Shown in pieces: positions 17,466-26,525 of a stretch of 49,761 bases of DNA. Position numbers and translations under genes: made by a program. Positions within the stretch are counted from its first letter, which is position 1, and each line of letters starts with the position of its first letter. Where the stretch lies: positions 1 through 49,761 of the forward strand of contig JABFXY010000159.1 of NCBI GenBank assembly GCA_013361525.1. The letters are read 5' to 3'. The notes beneath the pieces are model-generated. The model had not been told where the DNA came from. It was given only the letters and a program-made list of their open reading frames with translations, and ran no database searches. This DNA is from Polyangiaceae bacterium. Its GTDB lineage: Bacteria > Myxococcota_A > Polyangia > Polyangiales > Polyangiaceae.

Positions 17466-20096
17466 TTAGTTACGATGTCTGTCGACCAACGTCGCCTTCG
17501 TCGGCGGGTCGGCCTTCCCCGTCAGCTCGAGCTGATGATCGCGCTGGAACTCGATGAGCGCGGAATACGTCGCTGGGTCGAGCTCGTCCCCGTCGATCGG
17601 GCCCTCGAAATAGCCGAGGTTCTTCAACCGCGTGCGAACGCCCGGGAGCGTGTTCACATCGGGGATCTGTCCGATCTGAATGAGGTATGGGCGTCGTGGC
17701 CCCGTGGGGAATCCGTCCGTCCAGATCTCGATGTGCGCGACTTTGGCAGTCTTGGGCACCTCCGCCTCGAGCTCACCCTCGGCGTTCGTGGTGCCTTCGA
17801 GCTTCACGCCTTCGGAGCGTAGCTCGTAATGCTTCGATGCGTATGGCTCGAAGAACTCGTCCGTGAATCGAAGCTTGAGCTTCTGTTTCGTCGGGTCCTC
17901 TTCTTCGCCCGTTTGCTGAGGACGCGGCTGACCAGACGCAAACTGGATCTTCTTGCCCTTGAGCGTCGCTTCAGTGCCCAGCTCGAGGATCGATTCCTTT
18001 CCGTAGACCTTTACTTCATCCGAGACGATTTCGGCGCGGTCGTCGAGGCGCATCGCCGGGCCGTCGCCTTCAACCGTTACCTTCTTTCCTCGAAGGGAGA
18101 GAGCCGGCGCCACAATGGTGATCCCCTCGGGTCTCATCTCGATCCGGCTCTCCCCACAAATGAGCGTAAGCGACTCGTGAGACTCGATGACGGCGGACCC
18201 CTCGGTCGTGTGTACGCTCGTGCCGCGAACCTGAACTTCCGCGTGGCCGGGAGTCTGCGGAGAGCCGACGACGAGCGTGTACTTCGACTCGGCTTCAGCC
18301 GTCCACGGACCCAGGACGGTTTCCTTCCGTTGTCCGGTCGTCATCGACTTTTGCGAGCCTTTCACTTCGCAATGGAGATCTTGCTCGACATGCCACGATC
18401 GATCTCCGGAGACGCGCTCCTCGAAGTCCCGTTCGACCTCCAGCTCGGCGCCACCTCGGAAGACGGTCTTGGACGTGCCCTCGACCTCAAGGTGATGAGA
18501 GCCTCCGATGCGCATATCGTGGTCTTCCGCAATCTCGACCAGGCTCTCGCCGGTAACGACGGTGTGCATCTCGTTCTTGACGGAGATATCGAAGTTCCGG
18601 TGCGCGACGATGGCCACGCGCTCCGCACCCGCCGAGTCCTCGAAGTAGATCTCGCTCGAACCGGCCTGCTCATTGTCGGGTGTCGAGCGGCTCTTCCAAC
18701 CCGTCCGCGTCTTGTTGCCCGGCAACTGAAACGCTGGTTGGTGCGTGGTATTCGACAGGCAGCCAATGACAACTGGACGGTCCGGATCACCGCCGAGAAA
18801 GGCGACCAGGACCTCCATGCCAATTCGCGGAATGAATTGCGCGCCCCAACCCGAGCCTGCCCAGCTCTGCGACGTGCGAATCCAGCAGGAGGTCCACTCG
18901 TCGTGCCGACCGTCAAGGTCCCAGTGAAACTGAACTTTGATACGGCCTAGATCGTCCGTGTAGATCTCCTCGCCAGCAGGCCCGGTGACGACGGCGGTCT
19001 CGAGCGATTGCCGCACGCGACGTGGCGGCCGCGGGGGGCGCAGCAGCGTGCCCTTGGCGACCGTCGTGAAGTCGTTCTCGTAGGCATTCGATTGGCCATC
19101 GGGCTGGGTGCGCGCGCGGTGGCGAACTGCGGTGATCGCGTACGGACCGTTCAGCCCAGGGTCGTCGTGATCGTCGAGCTCGAACCAGTCGCCGGGCGAG
19201 AGCCTCGCGCAAATGCTGGAACCGCGCTGCTTCTGGGCGCGGCGTCGAACCTGGTCGAGCACGAGAGATGGCGATTGCGGCTCCACCTGCATTTCGCCAT
19301 TCGGGCCGTGGTCCTCTTGAACGAATGCGGAGGCCCCACGCGCCGCCTGCGCGCGCCGGTCTAGAACCTCGGCCGGGCGCTGGAAGTCGAAGGCGCGCAG
19401 GACAACTCCCTGGGGCACCTCGCGACGCTCGTCGACGAAACGGGAGACGTGGTGCTCTTCCCGAACCAGACCGTCTTCTGCGCCCGATTGGCCGCGATAT
19501 GCGAGCATCGACCCATCGGGGAGCTCGCGATACCGGGCGGCCTCGTCGAAGAGCACCACCGTCTCCGCGGTGTCGACAGGTTCGTCGATCGCCGGCGCCT
19601 CGAAGCGGAACGAGATCCCCTCTTCGGCGAGCAGCCTGGTTACGAACGCGAGATCGGTCTCGTCGTGTTGTATGCAGATCTCACGCGTGAGGTAGCCGCG
19701 GGAAAGCTGCGCGCGCCACGGAAGCCGATGCTCGTCGAAGATGCGCCCGACGATCTCTCGGGTCGTAAGGTCCTGAAAGATCCGGCTTGTCTTTCTGCGT
19801 ATCAGGCGCTGAATGCGTGGCACGAGCCGCAACGCGATGATCCGCTTGCCACCAGCGAGGACAGCACCTCGCCGAATGCGCTCGACTTGACCGTGGATGT
19901 ACCGAGCCTTCCCGCCGACATCCAAGCGGACGCGGGCCGGGCTCGCCAACAAGCCTGTGACGTCGGTGCTCTCGTAGGCCACGACGTCGAGATCGAAGGT
20001 GTACGGTTTCGATAGGGCTTCACGACCGCGCAGCTCGGCAATGGCGAGCGGCTCACCGATGTCCGGAACCTCGATTGAGAAAGCGCTCGGCTTCAT
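17466..20096 (-). CDS. vgrG: T6SS tip protein VgrG with C-terminal peptidoglycan-binding module, island B
   Basis: The 876-aa protein has a full VgrG core. The gp27-like part is about 1-390 (REICIQHDETDLAFVTRLLAEEGI). The OB domain holds GRIKVQFHWDLDG, RTSQSWAGSGWGAQFIPRIG and FLGGDPDRPVVIGCLSN. A beta-helix runs to about 725. Two further modules follow. One is a beta-sandwich-like segment (about 735-805: FEPYASKHYELRSEG, EIWTDGFPTGPRRPYLIQIG). The other, the last 65 residues, is a PG_binding_1-like domain (LPGVRTRLKNLGYFEGPIDG, then LIEFQRDHQLELTG). The end module should bind peptidoglycan, which suits delivery of a wall-active effector. It is first in the island B string and has no strong ribosome site before ATG 20096. 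Confidence 0.95.
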   Translation of the reverse strand: MKPSAFSIEVPDIGEPLAIAELRGREALSKPYTFDLDVVAYESTDVTGLLASPARVRLDVGGKARYIHGQVERIRRGAVLAGGKRIIALRLVPRIQRLIRRKTSRIFQDLTTREIVGRIFDEHRLPWRAQLSRGYLTREICIQHDETDLAFVTRLLAEEGISFRFEAPAIDEPVDTAETVVLFDEAARYRELPDGSMLAYRGQSGAEDGLVREEHHVSRFVDERREVPQGVVLRAFDFQRPAEVLDRRAQAARGASAFVQEDHGPNGEMQVEPQSPSLVLDQVRRRAQKQRGSSICARLSPGDWFELDDHDDPGLNGPYAITAVRHRARTQPDGQSNAYENDFTTVAKGTLLRPPRPPRRVRQSLETAVVTGPAGEEIYTDDLGRIKVQFHWDLDGRHDEWTSCWIRTSQSWAGSGWGAQFIPRIGMEVLVAFLGGDPDRPVVIGCLSNTTHQPAFQLPGNKTRTGWKSRSTPDNEQAGSSEIYFEDSAGAERVAIVAHRNFDISVKNEMHTVVTGESLVEIAEDHDMRIGGSHHLEVEGTSKTVFRGGAELEVERDFEERVSGDRSWHVEQDLHCEVKGSQKSMTTGQRKETVLGPWTAEAESKYTLVVGSPQTPGHAEVQVRGTSVHTTEGSAVIESHESLTLICGESRIEMRPEGITIVAPALSLRGKKVTVEGDGPAMRLDDRAEIVSDEVKVYGKESILELGTEATLKGKKIQFASGQPRPQQTGEEEDPTKQKLKLRFTDEFFEPYASKHYELRSEGVKLEGTTNAEGELEAEVPKTAKVAHIEIWTDGFPTGPRRPYLIQIGQIPDVNTLPGVRTRLKNLGYFEGPIDGDELDPATYSALIEFQRDHQLELTGKADPPTKATLVDRHRN

Positions 20097-20311
20097 TGGG
20101 ACCGCAGCTTCAAGGTCATGGGTTCCTGTTCACCGTCCGGTCGGGAGCATGGACACCGAAAGTTGAGATACGTGGCCGCCAGTGTTGTCACGCAACTCGG
20201 CGCCGCAGCTCCATCAGCGACGCCGGTCCGCGGAGCGCGTGACGTTACGCGCCCGCTTGTATCCCGCCGAATCGCTACTGCGCGTGGGCGCGAGGCCGGG
20301 ATCGCAATCGA

Positions 20312-21856
20312 CTACGGCCACTCCTGCCGGAGCTCGTGAACTCCGTCGGCACCGTTGCCCGTGACATTTCCTCCACCACCATCGCCGCCAGCAGCCGGAG
20401 CTTCCGCAATGGTGATCTCCACGGACCCGCTCTCGTCGGGGGCGTCTCCGACGTAGGCGATACCCACGCTCGGGCCTCCTCGTCCGCCACCCCCCGCGCC
20501 ACCACGGCCTCCCTTGCCGCCGGGACCTCCGGAGCAGGCGCCGCCGCCATTGCCGGGATTCCCTCCGGTACCGCCGTCCATTCCTTCCTGACCGGCGTCG
20601 CCCGCACCACCGGAACCGCCAGCGGCAGCTGTCAGCAAAGCATCCGTGAGCGTGACAATGGCGTCGATAGACACCAAGGCGAAGCTGCCACCACCGCCGG
20701 AGCCCGCGGCTCCGGCCGCGCCGCCACATCCACCGGCACCGCCTCCGCCACCAGACGGTCCGGCTCCGCCGCATGCGTTGGCTCCGCCACCGCCACCACC
20801 ACCTTGACCATGCGTGCCAGCGGACAGGCCTGCTTGCCCAGCGGCGCCGGTAAATCCAGTTGAGGTTAGCTGTCCTAGGTCGTCCTCGGACGCACCGAGA
20901 CCGGGATCGCCGGCGTTGCCAGGATCGCCTTCGCCGCCGTTGCCGCAAGCAGTCGGAGCCATCGTTGTCTCCGGCTTCCCACCGACGTTGCTCGCGCCCA
21001 CGGGGTTGCCGGGGATACCCGCGAGACCGTCCCCGGCGGTCGTACCCTTTCCGCCGTCCCCTCCGTCGCGAGGGGACGCGTCGCAAGTCAGCTGACCGGC
21101 AGACCCACCGTTGAGATTGGTCCCAGACCCTTGGCAGCCCATCATTCCACCAAGACCATTTGCGGCTCCTGGCGTCGGCTCCTTGGCAACAAGGGCACCC
21201 GGCGCGCCTTCCGCGCCAATGCCCGCAACGATCTCGCACTCAACGATGTCCACTTGAGCCTGCGCAACCAGCATTGCGATGCTGGAGCGACCGGCCGTGG
21301 CTGCATCGTCCGCCTGAATGCGCATCGATTGGACCGTCGAGACGCCCTCACCCTCGATCTTCAATGCAATGGTGTCAGCGGCACCAAACACTGTCGGCTT
21401 GGGATTCGTCGCAGAGTACGTCCAGCCGTCGCACGAGAAGCCGCCATACAGCGACACGCCGGCAGGAAGATTGACGCTCTCCGGAAAGACGTCCTCGCCG
21501 CACACATAGATGCGCGTTTTGTCGCCCAAAGCGCCAATCGCCGCATTAATGGTTCCGATCGGCTCCGCCTGGGTCCCGGCGCCCGTTGCGCCCAGTTGGA
21601 CGTAGACCCCGCAGTCCGCGCCTAGGGCTTCGCCCTCGGTCGGAACGCAACCAGGATCGACGGTCCCGCCTGTTCCACCTGCCCCGCCCTGTTCCCCGCC
21701 GGCTCCGCCCGTATTCGGGTTACCTCCAACGGGAGCTCCGCCCGAACCGCCACCACCCTCCTGGCTACAAAACGGCGCCGCGGGATTCTCTTCGCAATAG
21801 TCCCAGCAGCCGGGCGTGAGGGCGATAACGAGGATCGCTTTGGTCAAGCTCTTCAT
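20312..21856 (-). CDS. Gly-rich PGRS-like lipoprotein
   Basis: The 514-aa protein has a short lipoprotein signal (LVIALTPGC, Cys about residue 17), then Gly/Asn-rich linkers and a beta-helix-like domain (about 75-215) with ADTIALKIEGEG and MRIQADDA. The domain resembles the DUF1565/pectate-lyase-like repeats of secreted myxobacterial surface proteins. From about 215 onward it consists mostly of GGxGGxG stretches. It is therefore probably an outer-membrane-anchored surface protein with an extended flexible region. It is the last gene of the kinase/PEGA string, 19 bases after the preceding gene. GGAG lies before its ATG. Function unknown. Confidence 0.85.
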   Translation of the reverse strand: MKSLTKAILVIALTPGCWDYCEENPAAPFCSQEGGGGSGGAPVGGNPNTGGAGGEQGGAGGTGGTVDPGCVPTEGEALGADCGVYVQLGATGAGTQAEPIGTINAAIGALGDKTRIYVCGEDVFPESVNLPAGVSLYGGFSCDGWTYSATNPKPTVFGAADTIALKIEGEGVSTVQSMRIQADDAATAGRSSIAMLVAQAQVDIVECEIVAGIGAEGAPGALVAKEPTPGAANGLGGMMGCQGSGTNLNGGSAGQLTCDASPRDGGDGGKGTTAGDGLAGIPGNPVGASNVGGKPETTMAPTACGNGGEGDPGNAGDPGLGASEDDLGQLTSTGFTGAAGQAGLSAGTHGQGGGGGGGANACGGAGPSGGGGGAGGCGGAAGAAGSGGGGSFALVSIDAIVTLTDALLTAAAGGSGGAGDAGQEGMDGGTGGNPGNGGGACSGGPGGKGGRGGAGGGGRGGPSVGIAYVGDAPDESGSVEITIAEAPAAGGDGGGGNVTGNGADGVHELRQEWP

Positions 21857-21875
21857 TGCCGATCTCCAAGGAAGC

Positions 21876-22844
21876 TCAGAAGGTCACGATTGCGCTGAGG
21901 CCGGTCGTGGGGCCGAAGCTTGGCTGCAGGCGAATGGTCGCGGCTTGCGTGGGTTTGGTATCGGACTCGCTGGAGCCGGGGAGAACCCATGACAGGACGC
22001 TGCCGACGCCGAGGGCGGCGCCGATACCGATCGCAATGCCACCGCCGATCGTGAGGCCGCTGGCGGTGTCGAGGTCGCTCTGTTGTTCATCGACGCACGT
22101 CTGGTCGGCGCAGGTCGGGTCGACGTCCCCTTTTTGCTGAAGGCCGGCGACCAACATGCCGATGCCCGCGCCGAGGACGACTGCGGCGCTGACGCCCAAA
22201 GCGACGGGGGCGACGATGGAGCGTTCTTCTACTGCCTGTGGCTCCATCGCGATCTGCATCGCCTGCTTGGAGCCGGGATCCATCGTCATCGTCCGCTTGG
22301 TGTCCTTGAAGCCTTTCGCGGTTAGCTCGACCACGAGCGATCCGGGCGTCATGTAGAGCGTCTGCGGCGCTCGGCCGATGGCGCGACCATTGATGCGGAC
22401 CTCAGCCTCGGGGGCGTTGGTCGAGACGTCGAGGATGGCTACCTTCGGCTTCACGCGGTACCACGCCTCTTCGACGGTCTTCGTGCGCTCGGCGTTCTTC
22501 TGGTCGTCGTTCTTGCGGAAGTAGTCGAGGTGCTCCGCGGCTTCGGCGTTGAGGCCGAGGCCCTCTTCGCAGAGGCCCAAGATCGCCGCTGTTTGGAGGC
22601 CTTTCTGAGACTCCCAGGCGCGCAGCACTTTCTCCCGGCAGACCTGCCAGTCTTTCTTTTCGAGAGCGGCGATCCCTTCGGTCATGATGGCGACGCGAGC
22701 TTGGTCGCTGAGCGGCGCGCGCTGGGGCGGGGGGCTTTCGGTCTGGGCGAGGGCGGTCGCGGGAAACAGCAGCGCGGCGGCCAATACGAATCGAGCCGCC
22801 ATGCGGGCGCGCCCAGTCTCGTTGTCTCGAAGCCTTGCTGTCAT
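21876..22844 (-). CDS. PEGA-domain envelope protein (copy 2)
   Basis: The 322-aa protein has a signal peptide (AARFVLAAALLFPATALAQ) and an N-terminal helical TPR-like region (about 50-125, LEKKDWQVCREKVLRAWES). A PEGA domain follows (about 143-200: VAILDVSTNAPEAEVRINGRAIG, LVVELTAKGFKDTKRTM). There are two hydrophobic segments (about 205-230 and 255-280), and the C-terminus ends in phenylalanine (IVTF). PEGA domains are found on surface and periplasmic proteins of myxobacteria. Its paralogue is at 25574-26521. The stop of the upstream gene is one base before ATG 22844 (TGACATG), so translation is coupled. An ATG at 22802 is an alternative start that gives a more typical signal peptide. Confidence 0.87.
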   Translation of the reverse strand: MTARLRDNETGRARMAARFVLAAALLFPATALAQTESPPPQRAPLSDQARVAIMTEGIAALEKKDWQVCREKVLRAWESQKGLQTAAILGLCEEGLGLNAEAAEHLDYFRKNDDQKNAERTKTVEEAWYRVKPKVAILDVSTNAPEAEVRINGRAIGRAPQTLYMTPGSLVVELTAKGFKDTKRTMTMDPGSKQAMQIAMEPQAVEERSIVAPVALGVSAAVVLGAGIGMLVAGLQQKGDVDPTCADQTCVDEQQSDLDTASGLTIGGGIAIGIGAALGVGSVLSWVLPGSSESDTKPTQAATIRLQPSFGPTTGLSAIVTF

Positions 22845-22845
22845 G

Positions 22846-23673
22846 TCAGTTTTCTCGGGGATCCCATTTCGAGGAGGTCGCGGCTGTCGGCGGTGGAGCA
22901 GAGGTGACCGTCGGGGCCGTCTCGACCGTTGCCGTACCTGCTGTCTTCACCGGCACGCTCGGAGCGGTGACAGTTTTTATGATGGTGACGACCGTTTTTG
23001 CAGGCTCCGCCGTCGCGGGTGCCGAGGTAGCGTCGGTCGCAGCGGCCGTTGTCTCGGAAGGCGGAGGCACATCCCGCAACTCCGCGGTCTGCGTCGGCGC
23101 TGCGACGACCCCGGTGTTCGACGCCTCCTTCGCGGGAGGCCGCTGCTGGAACCAGCCGAAGATGCCGACGCCCGCTGCGACGAAGGTCGCGCCCGTGACG
23201 AAACCCGTCGCGAAGATCATGAGCTTGAAGAAGGGGTATTCCTTCGGGGGCTGGTAGTTCCTCGTCGACGTGGTTGTCGCGCGCGCCGCCATCGCCGATC
23301 TGCGGGGATCGTCGACGAAGTTGTCGAGGACCCTCTCGAGGCCATGTGCTTTCCTGGCCTGTTCGTCGTCGTGCGACTCGGGCGGAAGATCGAGCGCTTC
23401 CCCCGCGGTCGAGGGCACGGGTGCGACCTCCGCTGGCGGAGAAGGCGGCGCGAGGTCCGCTGGCGCAGACGGCGCCACAGCGCCCCCCTGATCGGCGGTC
23501 GCTGCGGGTGCGGGTGCAGCTTCGGGGGGATCGTCGGCGAAGCGCTGCGCTGGTCGCGGCAGCGCTTTGGTCGGCCGAGAGGGGCGTTCGTAACCGTCGG
23601 CTGTCGTCGTGGGAGACACGCCGTTGACGCCTGGAGAAGCGGGCTTGGGGGTTTCCGTTTTGGAGGTGCTCAT
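22846..23673 (-). CDS. Pro/Ala-rich single-pass membrane protein
   Basis: The 275-aa protein has a disordered Pro/Ala/Thr-rich N-terminal region (about 1-150), a single membrane helix (about 155-178, FFKLMIFATGFVTGATFVAAG), and a disordered Thr/Val-rich C-terminal region (about 180-275) that would be periplasmic. It lies between a Ser/Thr kinase (20 bases upstream) and a PEGA protein (coupled, 1 base). The many Ser/Thr residues make it a possible kinase substrate or scaffold, an inference from position and composition only. No named family is apparent. Confidence 0.8.
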   Translation of the reverse strand: MSTSKTETPKPASPGVNGVSPTTTADGYERPSRPTKALPRPAQRFADDPPEAAPAPAATADQGGAVAPSAPADLAPPSPPAEVAPVPSTAGEALDLPPESHDDEQARKAHGLERVLDNFVDDPRRSAMAARATTTSTRNYQPPKEYPFFKLMIFATGFVTGATFVAAGVGIFGWFQQRPPAKEASNTGVVAAPTQTAELRDVPPPSETTAAATDATSAPATAEPAKTVVTIIKTVTAPSVPVKTAGTATVETAPTVTSAPPPTAATSSKWDPREN

Positions 23674-23692
23674 GCTGCTTCCACCGTTTCAG

Positions 23693-25249
23693 TCAGCGCC
23701 GCACGACGAGGTACAGAAGAACAAAGACCGCGATCCAGAGGAGGAGGCCGGCGACGACCAGTGGCCGGCGCCAAAGGGGACGAGCTGCGGGCGCATCCTG
23801 CCCGATGCCGCCCGAGCCCGCAAAGTCTGGCCCGGTCTGCTGGTCCAGGGCGGGGATGTCGATCCCCGCAAGTTCCTGCTCGAGCGCGGCGCAGGCCATC
23901 TGGCCCTGGAGCTCGGTCGGTGGAACGAAGTTGGTTTCGGTCGGGGGCACCGCGCCGGGCTGCCGCGCGGAAGCCCCGGATTTACTGGCCTGAGCACGCA
24001 CCGGCTCGTCGAAGTTGAACGGCTCGTCGGAATCGCCATCCTCCGTCTCGGGGCCGACAAACGCAGCGAGCGGGTCGTCCAACAGCTTGCGTTGTCGTGG
24101 GCCAGAGACGGGCTTCGCGGCGGGAGGCGCGTCGCGCCCTTTCGCCGCGGGCCGGGCATACGCCGCGTTGCGCTCGGCGATGAGCGGCGACAGATCCGCC
24201 ATTTCGTGGGCCTCGGCGGGCCGATCCAGCACCGTGCCTCCGCGACGCGGATTCGTGGGCTCGGCTGCGCGAGGCAGCGTCCCCTCCGCGGCTTCCGCCG
24301 TCATGCGCGCGCGAGCGGCGCGCCGCGACGCAATCGATCGGAGCTGGGGTTTGGAGCCCTCCGGACTCCCCAAGAATCGGTCGCGACAAGCGCGGATATC
24401 GCCCGCGACGTCCGTCATCGTCGCGTGGCGCTCGCTCGGCGCCTTCTTCATCATCTTCCCGACGAGCTGCGCGACATCTTCCGGGAAGCCGAAGAGCACC
24501 TTCGAGAGCGGCACCTCTTTCAGCATGATGATCCGCTGCGCGAGGATCTCGCCGGGCGCCAGCGAACCATCCTCGTCGGCGAACGGGTGCCTGCCCGCGA
24601 GCGCGATGTACAAGAGCACGCCGAGCGCGAAGATGTCTTGCCGCATGCCCGGCTTCACGCCCGGGATTGGCAGAAGCACCTCGGGCGCCAGGAACGCGGT
24701 CGTCCCCTTCACGTACCCGACCTGCGTCGACACCGCGTCCAGCGAAGATTTGTCGCGAAGCGCTTTGGCAATGCCGAAGTCGACGACCTTCACTTGATCG
24801 TCGGGCGTGATGATCACGTTGCTGGGCTTGATGTCGCGATGGAGGATGCCGACCGCATGCGCGGCGGCCACGCCGTCCGCGATCTCAGCGCCGATGAGGA
24901 GCGCGTCTTCGATGAGGAGCCGGCCCTCGTCGCGCACGAGCTCGTTCAAGGGCCGCCCCTCGATGTACTCGAGCACCATCCAAGAGGTGCCGTCATCGAG
25001 CTGGCCCGCGTCATAGAGCTCGACGACGTTCGGGTGACGCACCCGACTCATCGTGTCGATCTCGTTTTGGAAGTCGGCCTTTGCCCGCGCGCTCGCGCCT
25101 GCCGTCAGCGCGACTTTGATTGCAGCCTTTCGGCCCGGAATGGAGCGATGGCGAGCGAGGAATACCTGCCCCATTCCGCCGCGCCCGATCGGCTCGACAA
25201 TCTGGTAGCTGCCGACGACATCGCCGGGCTTCAGCACCGGCGGAGGCAT
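23693..25249 (-). CDS. Membrane-anchored Ser/Thr protein kinase 1
   Basis: The 518-aa protein has an N-terminal Hanks-type kinase domain (about 15-280). It has a Gly-rich loop GRGGMGQVF, the catalytic Lys in AAIKVAL, HRDIKPSNV as catalytic loop, DFGIAK as metal-binding motif and a PGxKPGMRQDIFALG segment. A Pro/Ala-rich linker carries it to a single C-terminal membrane helix (about 493-515, LVVAGLLLWIAVFVLLYLV) that ends the protein, so it is tail-anchored with almost nothing in the periplasm. All catalytic residues are present, so it should be active. ATG 25249 has GAGG at a good distance and is preferred to a GTG at 25282. It heads a group with the Pro-rich membrane protein and PEGA copy 2. 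Confidence 0.92.
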   Translation of the reverse strand: MPPPVLKPGDVVGSYQIVEPIGRGGMGQVFLARHRSIPGRKAAIKVALTAGASARAKADFQNEIDTMSRVRHPNVVELYDAGQLDDGTSWMVLEYIEGRPLNELVRDEGRLLIEDALLIGAEIADGVAAAHAVGILHRDIKPSNVIITPDDQVKVVDFGIAKALRDKSSLDAVSTQVGYVKGTTAFLAPEVLLPIPGVKPGMRQDIFALGVLLYIALAGRHPFADEDGSLAPGEILAQRIIMLKEVPLSKVLFGFPEDVAQLVGKMMKKAPSERHATMTDVAGDIRACRDRFLGSPEGSKPQLRSIASRRAARARMTAEAAEGTLPRAAEPTNPRRGGTVLDRPAEAHEMADLSPLIAERNAAYARPAAKGRDAPPAAKPVSGPRQRKLLDDPLAAFVGPETEDGDSDEPFNFDEPVRAQASKSGASARQPGAVPPTETNFVPPTELQGQMACAALEQELAGIDIPALDQQTGPDFAGSGGIGQDAPAARPLWRRPLVVAGLLLWIAVFVLLYLVVRR

Positions 25250-25573
25250 CTGCGCCTCGGCGTTCAAAGCTCCTCCCCGCACGTTCCGTCAGGCTCCTTA
25301 TCTGGGTTGGCCTGCATGTTACCGCTTCGGCGGAGACACTCGACACAGCGTTCACGCGCGCGCGTCATCGATGTTCGCCCGCGCGGAGATCGCGGTTTCG
25401 AAGCCTCACTTCCCATTGCGACGTCGGCGCGGAGTCCTCGCGCTCATCGCTAGTCAATCGCAGACACAAAAACGTCACAGCACGGGAGGCGCGGTCCTTT
25501 CCCATGCCGTGTTGTCGAGAGAACGCGGCGCCAGTTGCCTAAAAAGTGCAACTCGCGTTCTTTTTTCTGACCG
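25250..25573. other. Intergenic region between the two kinase-PEGA groups
   Basis: These 324 bases should contain the promoter of kinase 1 and the 3' end of PEGA copy 1. A hairpin with a perfect 6-bp stem and 9-base loop (25533-25553, AGTTGC/GCAACT) lies 20 bases after the PEGA stop. It is not followed by a T-run in that direction, so it is at most a weak terminator. No gene is visible. Confidence 0.4.
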
Positions 25574-26521
25574 CTAGAACGTGCCGGATACCGAGACGCC
25601 ACCCGTGCCCGGTCCAAACCAGGGCTGGATCTGCGCCGTTGCTGACTCTTCGGTGCCCGGGTTCGGCGCAGAGAGATAAATGGTCCCGAAGATGGCGGCC
25701 GCACCGCCGATGACCACGCCGGCGATACCCATCGATCGAAAGCTGGCAGCGGTGTCGAGGCCGTCCTGAATCTCGTCGCACGCGGGATTCGCTTCGAAGC
25801 ATGAGCCCGCGGGCATACCGACCGCGATCTCGTCCATCTCGGACTGCTTTTGCGCCATCAGCACGAACCCCGCGATGCCGACGCCGATGCCGGCCGCGCC
25901 GACACCGAGGCCCGCGAATCCAGGCCACGTCGGGCGCGGGTTCGATGGCGTCTGCTTGTCATCCTTCGAGAGGATCAGCTCGACCCGCACCTCTTGTGCT
26001 TCGCCGACGCGGACGCTGACGACGATCTTCCCCTCACCCACGCCCGGCTTCTTCGCGACGATGATCTGCTGACCGGGCTCGACGAAGATGCGGCCTGGAA
26101 GCGGGCAAGTACCGACGACGGTCCCGTTGACCTCGATCGCCGCGCCGGTCGCGGAGCTGATAGTCAGCTCGCCGACCTCTTTGCGGACCTCTTCGAGCTT
26201 TTGCTCGAGCGCGCTTCTCTGGCTGGTATCCCCCATCGGGGGGAAGTTGCGCAACGCGAACTCCAGGTGCTCCGCGGCGTCGCGCTTCTTGCCGAGCGCG
26301 AGCTCCGCGAAGCCGAGGTTCGCTGCGATGTCGTAGGTCTGCTTGAGCGCCCACGCCGCCCGGAACTTCTCGTAGGCGAGCGGCACGTTGCCGGCGCGCG
26401 AGGCTTCCGCACCTTCGCGGAAGAAGACATCGACCGGTTCCTCCGCGCTCGCGGCTGCGGGCGGCAAGAGGAGCGCTGCTGCGAAAGCCAGCGCGACCGC
26501 GCGTTTGATGCGCAGGTTCAT
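25574..26521 (-). CDS. PEGA-domain envelope protein (copy 1)
   Basis: The 315-aa protein has a signal peptide (VALAFAAALLLPPAAASAEE) and a TPR-like helical region (about 30-115, AGNVPLAYEKFRAAWAL, ALGKKRDAAEHLEFAL). A PEGA domain follows (about 115-185: GELTISSATGAAIEVNGTVVG, VEPGQQIIVAKKPGVG), with one or two hydrophobic segments (about 200-225 and 255-285). Order and spacing match copy 2 at 21876-22844 throughout, so the two arose by duplication together with their kinases. ATG 26521 follows the kinase 2 stop by four bases, suggesting co-transcription. Confidence 0.87.
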   Translation of the reverse strand: MNLRIKRAVALAFAAALLLPPAAASAEEPVDVFFREGAEASRAGNVPLAYEKFRAAWALKQTYDIAANLGFAELALGKKRDAAEHLEFALRNFPPMGDTSQRSALEQKLEEVRKEVGELTISSATGAAIEVNGTVVGTCPLPGRIFVEPGQQIIVAKKPGVGEGKIVVSVRVGEAQEVRVELILSKDDKQTPSNPRPTWPGFAGLGVGAAGIGVGIAGFVLMAQKQSEMDEIAVGMPAGSCFEANPACDEIQDGLDTAASFRSMGIAGVVIGGAAAIFGTIYLSAPNPGTEESATAQIQPWFGPGTGGVSVSGTF

Positions 26522-26525
26522 GCGT

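Noticed and set aside
17829..18950. A 373-codon plus-strand frame opposite vgrG2
   Set aside because: It is antisense to the OB and beta-helix parts of VgrG; no domain and no ribosome site.
20214..21239. A 341-codon Arg/Trp-rich minus-strand frame overlapping the Gly-rich lipoprotein
   Set aside because: It is a shifted reading of GGN repeats; the lipoprotein frame has a signal peptide, lipobox and ribosome site.
23609..25453. A 614-codon plus-strand frame opposite kinase 1
   Set aside because: The minus strand carries all kinase motifs in order; this frame is a compositional shadow.
25533..25553. Rho-independent terminator after PEGA copy 1
   Set aside because: The hairpin is real, but the T-run needed after it in the transcribed direction is missing.
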